A stretch of 64,000 bases of DNA from an uncultured Mediterranea sp. (GTDB lineage: Bacteria > Bacteroidota > Bacteroidia > Bacteroidales > Bacteroidaceae), in the NCBI RefSeq assembly GCF_902493215.1, contig NZ_CABUOL010000002.1:1-64000 (forward strand). The letters are read 5' to 3'. Positions 17,423-24,383 of the stretch are shown here, one piece after another. Within the stretch, counting starts at the first letter, position 1. The number at the start of each line of letters is the position of its first letter. The position numbers and the translations under genes are program-made. Below the pieces are notes generated by a model. The model was not told the origin of the DNA and did not search any database. It saw only the letters and a list, made by a program, of their open reading frames with translations.

Positions 17423-18511
17423 ATGAAACCTTATATTCTTTTGACTCCCGGTCCTCTTACTACGACCGAAACAGTGAAACAAGCCATGATGACCGACTGG
17501 TGTACATGGGATGAAGATTACAATGTCCACATTGTGCAAGAGATACGCAAGTCGCTGGTAGAACTGGCTACGGCACATACCGACGAGTACACAGCCATCC
17601 TGATGCAGGGAAGTGGTACCTATTGTGTGGAGTCGGTCATCGGCAGTGTAATCAAACCCAATGACAAACTGTTGATTCTGAGCAACGGAGCCTATGGCGA
17701 CCGCATGGGTAACATTGCCGAATACCATGGCATCCGTTACGATATGTTGGCATTTGACGAGACGGAGCAGGTTTCGGTAACTTATGTGGACGATTACCTG
17801 GCCCACAATGCCGACATTACCCATGTGGCCGTTGTGCATTGCGAAACCACTACCGGGGTATTGAATCCCTTGAAAGAGATTGCACACCTGGTCAAGATGT
17901 ATGGCAAGAAACTGATAGTCGACGCAATGAGCAGTTTTGGCGGTGTGCCGCTGGATGTACAGGAGCTGGGCATCGACTTCCTCATCAGCAGTGCCAACAA
18001 GTGCATACAGGGTGTGCCCGGATTCGGTTTCATCATTGCCCGCCAGTCGGAGCTGATGCACTGCAAAGGGGTGTCGCGGTCGTTGTCGCTCGACATCTAC
18101 GACCAGTGGGAAACGATGGAGAAAGGCCATGGCAAGTGGCGCTTCACTTCTCCTACTCATGTGGTACGTGCCTTCAAGCAGGCCATGGACGAGTTGAAGG
18201 CCGAGGGAGGGGTGGAGGCCCGTTACCGCCGTTATTGCGAAAACCACGATGTACTGGTAGACGGCATGCGTTCGCTGGGTTTCAAGACATTGTTGCCCGA
18301 CGAGATACAGTCGCCGGTCATCACCTCTTTCCTGTATCCGCATGCCGGTTTCGATTTCAAGGGCTTTTATGCGCAGCTCAAGGAAAAAGGTTTCGTTATC
18401 TATCCCGGAAAAATCTCGCAGGCCGATACCTTCCGTATCGGAAATATCGGTGACGTATATCCCGATGACTTCAGAAGGCTGGTTGAAGCCATACGGAGTT
18501 GCCGTTATTGA
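17423..18511 (+). CDS. phnW: 2-aminoethylphosphonate:pyruvate aminotransferase
   Basis: 362 residues, PLP-dependent fold type I aminotransferase. It starts with the family signature PYILLTPGPLTTTETVKQAMM. The PLP lysine is K193 in SSANKCIQGVPGFGF. It transfers the amino group of 2-aminoethylphosphonate to pyruvate, giving phosphonoacetaldehyde (the PhnX substrate) and alanine. No phosphonate transporter or LysR regulator is adjacent, so uptake must be encoded elsewhere or the substrate is internal. Confidence 0.95.
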   Translation: MKPYILLTPGPLTTTETVKQAMMTDWCTWDEDYNVHIVQEIRKSLVELATAHTDEYTAILMQGSGTYCVESVIGSVIKPNDKLLILSNGAYGDRMGNIAEYHGIRYDMLAFDETEQVSVTYVDDYLAHNADITHVAVVHCETTTGVLNPLKEIAHLVKMYGKKLIVDAMSSFGGVPLDVQELGIDFLISSANKCIQGVPGFGFIIARQSELMHCKGVSRSLSLDIYDQWETMEKGHGKWRFTSPTHVVRAFKQAMDELKAEGGVEARYRRYCENHDVLVDGMRSLGFKTLLPDEIQSPVITSFLYPHAGFDFKGFYAQLKEKGFVIYPGKISQADTFRIGNIGDVYPDDFRRLVEAIRSCRY

Positions 18512-18649
18512 ACAGGGGCGGAGCCATGAGGCAGAAGCCTGATCTTTCCCGTCTTTTCCGTTTGTCTTTGGGCAACGGAAAAGGCGGGAAACGTTGTTTG
18601 TATGGTTTCTTATCCGTATATTTGTTTCGTCAAACCATGCATATTTGTC

Positions 18650-19693
18650 ATGAATCGTTTTATCTGTATCGTTTGGATGTTTTTCCTGCTGGTGTCCTGC
18701 GGTGGACGGCGGGAGGTACAGGCCGTCGGCAGGAGCAACTTGGTGTCCCAGGAGTCGGAGGCGTTGCCCGATACGGTGCCGGCGCCCGATGCGGAGCCAT
18801 TGTTGCCCGATGAGCCTCTCTTGAAGGTTTCCGACGTTGTGCTGACCAAGGAATTTCTGTACGACCAATATACTCTGGACGACGTCTATCCTTATAAAGA
18901 TACGGTCCGTTCCTTCAAGTGGGAAGTGGTGCGCAAGTGCCTGGCCTATATCGAGAACATGCAGCAGGACTCGGTGCGCTGGGTGGTGTTGCAGAACTAC
19001 CGCAACCTGAACAGCGAAGCCCCGCTGGTGCGCCGCTACGTGCGCAATGCTTATCGCCGCGTGGCCGATACGCTGGGGGTGGAGCGTTACCAGTCTGTTC
19101 CCCTTTACCTCTTGTCCGACACGTTGACCCCCGAACGCTACGGGCGCGACGGTACCATCGCCTATCTGTTGGGGCGCGAAGGCAGTTTCTGCCGCATTCT
19201 TCCGGCTACGTTCGAGGAAGAGTGGCTGGTGCCCGAACGCTACCTGAAATCCCTGGCCGACACAACCGTCTTTCACCACGTCATCTTTGTTGACCGGCGC
19301 GACCAGAATATCGCTACATTGGAACGGACTGGACGTGGTGCATGGAAGATACGCAGCATGAATCCTGCCACGACGGGCCGCCATGCACCTCCCTATGCAC
19401 AGGAGACTCCCCTCGGCATGTACCTTGTACAGCAGAAGAAGACGCGCATGGTGTTTCTGAAAGACGGATCCACGGCTACGGGCGGCTATGCTCCCTATGC
19501 CAGCCGCTTCACCAACGGTGCCTACATCCACGGAGTGCCGGTCAATGTGCCCGATACGCTGATGGTAGAATACAGCTGGTCGCTGGGCACTACGCCTCGT
19601 TCGCACATGTGTGTGCGCAACGCTACGTCCCACTCCAAGTTTGTGTTCGACTGGGCTCCTGTGGAACAGGCTCTTGTGGTGGTCATCGAATAG
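18650..19693 (+). CDS. L,D-transpeptidase (YkuD-fold) lipoprotein
   Basis: 347 residues from ATG 18650, which gives a clean lipoprotein signal (FFLLVSCGG). An in-frame start 48 bases upstream would put extra residues before the signal. The C-terminal catalytic region has YIHGVP followed by PRSHMCVRNATSHSKFVFDW. This matches the HxG...[S/T]HGCxRxxN pattern, with Cys321 as nucleophile and Met in place of the usual Gly. Such enzymes make 3-3 cross-links or attach proteins to peptidoglycan; one member cannot be told from another here. Third-position GC is high compared with neighbours to the left. Confidence 0.75.
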   Translation: MNRFICIVWMFFLLVSCGGRREVQAVGRSNLVSQESEALPDTVPAPDAEPLLPDEPLLKVSDVVLTKEFLYDQYTLDDVYPYKDTVRSFKWEVVRKCLAYIENMQQDSVRWVVLQNYRNLNSEAPLVRRYVRNAYRRVADTLGVERYQSVPLYLLSDTLTPERYGRDGTIAYLLGREGSFCRILPATFEEEWLVPERYLKSLADTTVFHHVIFVDRRDQNIATLERTGRGAWKIRSMNPATTGRHAPPYAQETPLGMYLVQQKKTRMVFLKDGSTATGGYAPYASRFTNGAYIHGVPVNVPDTLMVEYSWSLGTTPRSHMCVRNATSHSKFVFDWAPVEQALVVVIE

Positions 19694-19771
19694 TGGCCGG
19701 AGTTCTGTCTGGCCAAGCCGCTTCGTCTCGTTCCGATGGGAGGCGGCTTATGCTATTTTGACATAAATCAA

Positions 19772-19802
19772 TTCGCCCTCGTCTCTTTTTTTGCTAATTT
19801 TG
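19772..19802 (+). promoter_or_regulatory. Promoter of the MATE gene
   Basis: A -33-like TTCG (19772-19775), 19 bases, then TAATTTTG (19795-19802). AGGAGG at 19815-19820 fixes the downstream ATG at 19829. Confidence 0.5.
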
Positions 19803-19828
19803 TGCCCGATTTTCAGGAGGATATTTAC

Positions 19829-21184
19829 ATGGCCAAGTCGGTGGAAATGACGGAGGGACGCACCCTGCCGCAAATCTTTTATTTTGCATTGCCTTTGCTG
19901 ATGGGCAACCTGTTGCAGCAGACCTATTCGATGGTCGACGCTGCCATCGTCGGAAAGTTTCTGGGCATCAATCCGCTGGCGGCGGTGGGTGCCAGCACAT
20001 CGGTGGTTTTCCTGATTCTGGGTTTCTGCAACGGCTGTTGCGGAGGTTTCGGCATTCCTGTGGCCCAGAAGTTCGGCGCGCGCGACTACGTCACCATGCG
20101 CCGTTATGTGGCGGTCAGCCTCAAGCTGGCGGCGGTCATGTCCCTGTCGCTGGCAGTGGTTACCGCCCTGCTCTGCGGTTGGATTTTGCGCCTCATTCGC
20201 ACGCCGGAAAACATCTTCGGCGACGCCTATGCCTATCTGCTGGTCACGTTTATCGGCATCCCCTGCACCTTCTTCTACAACCTCCTGTCCAGCATTATCC
20301 GTGCGCTGGGCGACAGCAAGACGCCTTTCTGGTTCCTGCTCTTCTCCACCGTGCTCAACATCGTGCTCGACCTCTTCTGCATCCTCGTGCTGGGCTGGGG
20401 GGTGGCCGGTGCCGCCATTGCCACGCTGGTGGCCCAGGGCGTGTCTGCCGTCCTGTGCTACTTCTACATGATGAGCCATTTCGACATTCTCCGCACCACG
20501 CCGGCCGAACGCCGCTTTGACAGTCGCCTGGCCCGCACGATGCTTTCCATCGGTGTGCCCATGGGACTCCAGTTCTCCATCACCGCCATCGGCAGCATCA
20601 TGCTCCAGAGTGCCAACAATGCATTGGGTACCGCCTGCGTGGCCGCCTATTCGGCTGCCATCCGCATCAAGATGTTCTTCATGTGTCCCTTCGAGAGCCT
20701 GGGCATCGCTATGGCCACTTTTGCCGGGCAGAACTACGGGGCGGGCAAGCCCCAGCGCATCTGGCAGGGCGTGAAGTCCAGTGCGCTGATGATGATGGTC
20801 TATTGGGTCTTCACCTTCTGTGTCCTCATGCCTGGTTCGCGCATGTTTGTCCGGCTGTTTGTCGATGCCTCCGAGGTCGAGATTCTGGCAGACGCCGTGC
20901 TGTTCCTCCATACGGCTGTCTGCTTCTTCCCCGTGCTGGGCGTGCTCTGCATTCTGCGCTATACCATCCAGGGTTCCGGCTTTACCAACCTGGCCATGCT
21001 TTCGGGCGTGTCCGAGATGATTGCCCGCATCCTGGTCAGCGTCATTGCAGTACCTGCGTGGGGCTATCTGGCCGTCTGCTTCGGTGATCCCACTGCCTGG
21101 ATTTTTGCCGACGCCTTCCTCATTCCCGCCTTTGTCTACGTTTACCGGCGGATGAAGCGGACGGTCTTCACGGCTGTATCCTGA
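19829..21184 (+). CDS. MATE-family multidrug/metabolite exporter
   Basis: 451 residues from ATG 19829, chosen because AGGAGG lies 8 bases upstream and the frame before it is promoter sequence. Twelve membrane helices with two-fold repeat. Family signatures are FALPLLMGNLLQQTYSMVDAAIVGKFLG and, in the second half, MGLQFSITAIGSIMLQSANNALG. It is a cation-coupled exporter of the inner membrane of the DinF/NorM-like group. The substrate is unknown, and GC content is high. Confidence 0.9.
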   Translation: MAKSVEMTEGRTLPQIFYFALPLLMGNLLQQTYSMVDAAIVGKFLGINPLAAVGASTSVVFLILGFCNGCCGGFGIPVAQKFGARDYVTMRRYVAVSLKLAAVMSLSLAVVTALLCGWILRLIRTPENIFGDAYAYLLVTFIGIPCTFFYNLLSSIIRALGDSKTPFWFLLFSTVLNIVLDLFCILVLGWGVAGAAIATLVAQGVSAVLCYFYMMSHFDILRTTPAERRFDSRLARTMLSIGVPMGLQFSITAIGSIMLQSANNALGTACVAAYSAAIRIKMFFMCPFESLGIAMATFAGQNYGAGKPQRIWQGVKSSALMMMVYWVFTFCVLMPGSRMFVRLFVDASEVEILADAVLFLHTAVCFFPVLGVLCILRYTIQGSGFTNLAMLSGVSEMIARILVSVIAVPAWGYLAVCFGDPTAWIFADAFLIPAFVYVYRRMKRTVFTAVS

Positions 21185-21206
21185 CGGTGGAGCCTACATC
21201 CCGTAG

Positions 21207-21512
21207 CTATAGAACAGCTGCAATTTTCTTTATGTTGTTCAGCTTTTCAATGAGAGAGGCATTCTTGCGTGCCATCTGCATGTTATAGTCCGTTTGCATT
21301 CGGACGAGCAAATCGGCATTGACTCCCAATGCAGCTTCCAGTAGGAGGGCAAATTCAGTTGTTATCGGCCGCTTGCCGTTCAAAATTTCATTCAATGCAG
21401 AATAGGGCAGATTGAATTTTGGGGCAAACTCCTTTTGCTTGATGCCTCTGCATTCCAATTCTTCCTTATGATAAGGTTTTGCCAAGAATTCATTTTAAAA
21501 TTCGATATTCAT
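21207..21512 (-). pseudogene. Broken HigA-like antitoxin (XRE family)
   Basis: An XRE helix-turn-helix protein of the HigA antitoxin type, with KQKEFAPKFNLPYSALNEIL and RPITTEFALLLEAALGV. From the natural ATG at 21512 the frame reads MNIEF, then TAA, then NEFLAKPYHKEE. Only an internal TTG at 21485 could start the remaining 92 residues. The usual HPGE-xL segment also appears shortened (PYHKEELECRG). No HigB-type toxin gene lies upstream on this strand. Probably a decaying orphan antitoxin, though translation from the TTG is possible. Confidence 0.6.
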
Positions 21513-21797
21513 AGGCTCGTTGTTCCTTGCAAATACAAAGTTAGTGAGATACCTTGAAATTCGTAAGTTCTGTGAGTCGTTTTTCCCTCTTTCACTCTTG
21601 TGAAACCATATCTTTCACCGTATCTTGTTTTGTATCAGATGTTTTTTTTGACTTGTGAAAGCGTGAAACGTTTCTGTGAGGAGTTTTGTTTTTCGGGGTG
21701 TGAGAGATGCCTTTGTTGGATATCTGCCTTCACAACCGGCAGGCAGAAGGTGTTTTTGTTTTCACCGTTTCCTGTCCGTTGCTGGTTCGGAGTGTCC

Positions 21798-21929
21798 GTT
21801 TAAGCTGGGCAAACCATTCGTTTAAGCTGGGTAAACCGTTTGTTTAAGCTGGGTAAACCATTTGTTTAAGCTGGGTAAAGCAATGCTTTAAGCCGGGCAA
21901 AGCGGCGCTTGGGGCCGGGCATGCCGACT
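21798..21929. repeat. 22-bp degenerate tandem array, locus A
   Basis: Six units start at 21798, 21820, 21842, 21864, 21886 and 21908, an exact 22-bp period. The core is TTTAAGCTGGGTAAACC; the last two units drift to TTTAAGCCGGGCAAAGC and CTTGGGGCCGGGCATGCC. Confidence 0.9.
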
Positions 21930-22025
21930 GCTTCCGCTTTTCCGGCAATCTTTTCCTTCAAAACATACGACCTTTTGCCCCCAAACAAGCAATGTTTTGC
22001 CTCCTGACAAGGCATGTTTTCCGTG

Positions 22026-22088
22026 CTAACTATGGACTTCAGGCGGCTAACTATGGACTTCAGCGCGCCAACTATGGACTTGGGTTGG
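22026..22088. repeat. 21-bp tandem array
   Basis: Three units start at 22026, 22047 and 22068, each with the core AACTATGGACTT. They directly follow two looser 22-bp units with cores GCAATGTTTTGCC and GGCATGTTTTCCG. Confidence 0.85.
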
Positions 22089-22142
22089 AAATAATTGCGT
22101 TTGGAATGGAAAGTTCTGATTTTTTTGTATGTTTGCACGCGT

Positions 22143-23828
22143 ATGATACATGACCGTGTAATAAAGCCCCTCTATCCCTTGTGCGTGCTGGCAGTCTTGT
22201 TGTGGACCGCCTGCACCCATGCCGACTATTCCCGACGGATGGCCGAAGCCGACCGTGTGATGGACCTGTACCCCGACAGTGCCCTCCGCCTGTTGCAGGA
22301 TATCTCCCCCTCGGACCTGGAGGAGGGCGACCGCATGCGTCACCGGTTGCTGACGGTGGAGGCGGAGTGCCGTAACGGACAGATGCCGGCCAGCGACTCA
22401 TTGCTGTGGCCGGTCATCGGCTATTTCCATCGGGCGGGCGATGCCTTTTGGGAGGCACGGGGCGAGTACAACCGCGGCTGCATCCTTTATCAGAATCATC
22501 GGCAGGCGGGGCAGGCGTTGAACATCTTCCAGCGGGTAAAGACACTGATGGAACAATGTGGAAATACCTGGTGGCTGGGGCGGACGTATGGCCGCATGGC
22601 TTATATCTATCACAGTCAGGGGATGTATTCGCAGGCCGATTCCCTCTATAGGCAAGCGGAACAGGTAGCTGTGCAAGTGGCCGATACAGCATTGTGGCTG
22701 GAAATTTTGGACCGACGGAGTGTTCATCTGATGGCCAAAGGTGAAGATTGTTATCAAGAAGCGGAAATACAGTTGCTGAAGGCTTATAAATTGGCTCATC
22801 ATAAAAAGTTTCTAAAAAATAGGATTAGTTGTATGGAGACTTTGAGTCAGCTATACAGCTATATGCAGGATGGTGAACACGCTTTGCGATTTGCTCAAGA
22901 GGCTTGGATACAGGAACCGGATACTACAAGAAAGTACATGTCTGCCCTTCTGACAGGCGAAGCCTATTATCAGTTAAATCGTTATGATTCGGCTATGGTT
23001 TGGCTGGAAAAGACGATAACAGGAGGTGCTTCCTTGCCTGTCAGTTTGTCGGCTTATATGCGTTTGGCTGATATTGCTGAAGAACTGGGAGAAGTGGAAA
23101 AAGCATTGATGTATCAGAAAAAATATCAGCAGGCAGAACATGATTTAGCCGGGCGGGCACAGCAGGTGACTGAAATCCGTTTGACAGAGCAGTCGCAGGT
23201 ACATCGGCAAGAGCAGGCGCAGATGAAACGGTTGGTTCTGATTTGTTTGGCGGCGATTGGTGTATTGGCTGTTTGCATTGTACTGTTGTTGGGATGGCGG
23301 ATCAGGGAGCGGAAACGCCGTCGCAGGCAGATGGATGTACTGATGAAGTACTGGTGGCAGGAATATCAGGTACTGTTGTCCGCAGAACCGTCGGCGGCCG
23401 AACCGGAAGTGCGGCTTCTGCCTCCTCCTGTGGAGCTGGAGGAACAGCTGGCGTTCAACTTCGACAACCTGTCGGCTTGTCTGCAGGAGACGGAACCATA
23501 CGCCAAAGCCAAACGTATCCTGGCTCATTATAAATCGTATGCGGACTATGAGGAACACTTCACCGTGGAAGATCAGGACCAGCTGCTTCATTGCATCGAC
23601 CTTTATACCGATGGATTCATCGCCCGCCTGAAGAAGAAGGTTTCGCTTTCGGAGGGCGACCTCCGTTTCTGCGGACTCCATCTGTTGGGATGGTCCACTC
23701 AGGAGATTGCCGTCCTGCTGGAAAAAGACCGGTCCGGTGTGTACAAGCGGCAGAAACGTATCCTGCATCATTGTTTTCCCGAAGCGGGCGGCGAAAAGCT
23801 GGAAAAGGTGTTGAAGAGCATCAAATAG
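22143..23828 (+). CDS. TPR sensor protein with C-terminal LuxR-like HTH
   Basis: 561 residues from ATG 22143. It has a lipoprotein-like or anchored N-terminus (LAVLLWTAC), TPR-type helical repeats through about residue 350 (ARGEYNRGCILYQ, WWLGRTYGRMAYIYHSQGMY), a coiled stretch, one membrane helix (LVLICLAAIGVLAVCIVLLL) and a cytoplasmic tail. The tail ends in GWSTQEIAVLLEKDRSGVYK, a recognition-helix-like HTH. This places a periplasmic sensor and a DNA-binding module in one protein. It is the first gene of the peptide-export locus and probably its regulator. Composition turns AT-rich in the middle (about 22,710-23,150) against GC-rich ends. Confidence 0.75.
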   Translation: MIHDRVIKPLYPLCVLAVLLWTACTHADYSRRMAEADRVMDLYPDSALRLLQDISPSDLEEGDRMRHRLLTVEAECRNGQMPASDSLLWPVIGYFHRAGDAFWEARGEYNRGCILYQNHRQAGQALNIFQRVKTLMEQCGNTWWLGRTYGRMAYIYHSQGMYSQADSLYRQAEQVAVQVADTALWLEILDRRSVHLMAKGEDCYQEAEIQLLKAYKLAHHKKFLKNRISCMETLSQLYSYMQDGEHALRFAQEAWIQEPDTTRKYMSALLTGEAYYQLNRYDSAMVWLEKTITGGASLPVSLSAYMRLADIAEELGEVEKALMYQKKYQQAEHDLAGRAQQVTEIRLTEQSQVHRQEQAQMKRLVLICLAAIGVLAVCIVLLLGWRIRERKRRRRQMDVLMKYWWQEYQVLLSAEPSAAEPEVRLLPPPVELEEQLAFNFDNLSACLQETEPYAKAKRILAHYKSYADYEEHFTVEDQDQLLHCIDLYTDGFIARLKKKVSLSEGDLRFCGLHLLGWSTQEIAVLLEKDRSGVYKRQKRILHHCFPEAGGEKLEKVLKSIK

Positions 23829-23833
23829 CCCCG

Positions 23834-23897
23834 TTCCACACCTTTTCCACCTAAAAAAGTTTGTGGAAACCCGAAAATTCCACAAAAATTCCACAAA
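23834..23897 (+). promoter_or_regulatory. Phased TTCCAC boxes upstream of the peptide-export genes
   Basis: TTCCAC occurs at 23834, 23845, 23878 and 23889, spacings of 11, 33 and 11. GTGGAA in reverse is at 23863-23868. The last two share the 9-mer TTCCACAAA, and the inverted copy is TTTGTGGAA. The array ends 19 bases before the -7 element at 23917. This is the layout of a multi-site activator; the HTH protein encoded just upstream is the obvious candidate. Confidence 0.65.
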
Positions 23898-23916
23898 TCC
23901 GGTGCTTTCAATGGAC

Positions 23917-23924
23917 TAATTTTG
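23917..23924 (+). promoter_or_regulatory. -7 element before the DUF3244 gene
   Basis: TAATTTTG fits TAnnTTTG. The -33 position is taken by the last TTCCAC box rather than a TTTG, as expected for an activator-dependent promoter. Confidence 0.55.
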
Positions 23925-23955
23925 GGGTATCAAAACCAAAAACATAATTAGCAAG

Positions 23956-24360
23956 ATGAAAGCATTGATTCTATTTTTTATTTCTTTATGGATGGGCACG
24001 CTTCCCTTCTATGCCAAGGAGGGGGACACCACTTCTTCGACTACTACGACGACGGATACGGAAAAAACGGAGAAAAAGAAGATTCCATTAATTCATAAAA
24101 CCATGGATGATGCAGCAGTTTACTCTCTATCATCTTCTACCGCCTATGCCTATTTATATAATAAGGTGGTCAGTGTAGACCTTAGCGAACTGCCCGGTAC
24201 TTTTGCCGTTCGTGTCACAAGCCTGTCTACAGGAGAAGAAATCGCTTCGCAGACGGTTTGTGGGTTTGTGGAAATTGACTTGAATTCTTGTGCTGGCGGT
24301 ACTTATCAGCTCGACATTGTGTCGGAGGATGAGTGGCTGCAAGGAGAGTTTACGTTATAA
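23956..24360 (+). CDS. Small secreted DUF3244-like protein
   Basis: 134 residues with a signal peptide (ILFFISLWMGTLPFYA). A Thr/Ser/Lys-rich linker is followed by a compact beta-domain of about 75 residues ending in GTYQLDIVSEDEWLQGEFTL. The pattern resembles DUF3244 proteins of Bacteroidales. Function is unknown. It is the first gene after the phased boxes and 23 bases before the VKOR-type gene, so it should be expressed with the export machinery. Confidence 0.65.
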   Translation: MKALILFFISLWMGTLPFYAKEGDTTSSTTTTTDTEKTEKKKIPLIHKTMDDAAVYSLSSSTAYAYLYNKVVSVDLSELPGTFAVRVTSLSTGEEIASQTVCGFVEIDLNSCAGGTYQLDIVSEDEWLQGEFTL

Positions 24361-24383
24361 CCAGGCTTTAACTATCCATTTAT

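Larger units (their letters stand above)
21513..22142. other. Repeat-rich intergenic region
   Basis: About 630 bases without a credible gene. 21600-21790 is low-complexity (GTGAAA and T runs). Then come a 22-bp array (21798-21929), two imperfect 22-bp units around 21980-22025, and a 21-bp array (22026-22088). A -7-like TATGTTTG (22128-22135) precedes the regulator gene. Confidence 0.7.

Noticed and set aside
17399..19633. Long open frame on the minus strand (744 codons)
   Set aside because: It lies opposite phnW and the L,D-transpeptidase gene, has no family-like pattern, and is a mirror effect of their codon bias.
21600..21803. 67-codon plus-strand frame
   Set aside because: Phe/Cys-rich low-complexity translation in a repeat region, with no promoter or relation to neighbours.
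21798..21929. CRISPR-like array
   Set aside because: Units are contiguous with no spacers and no cas genes nearby; it is a plain tandem repeat.
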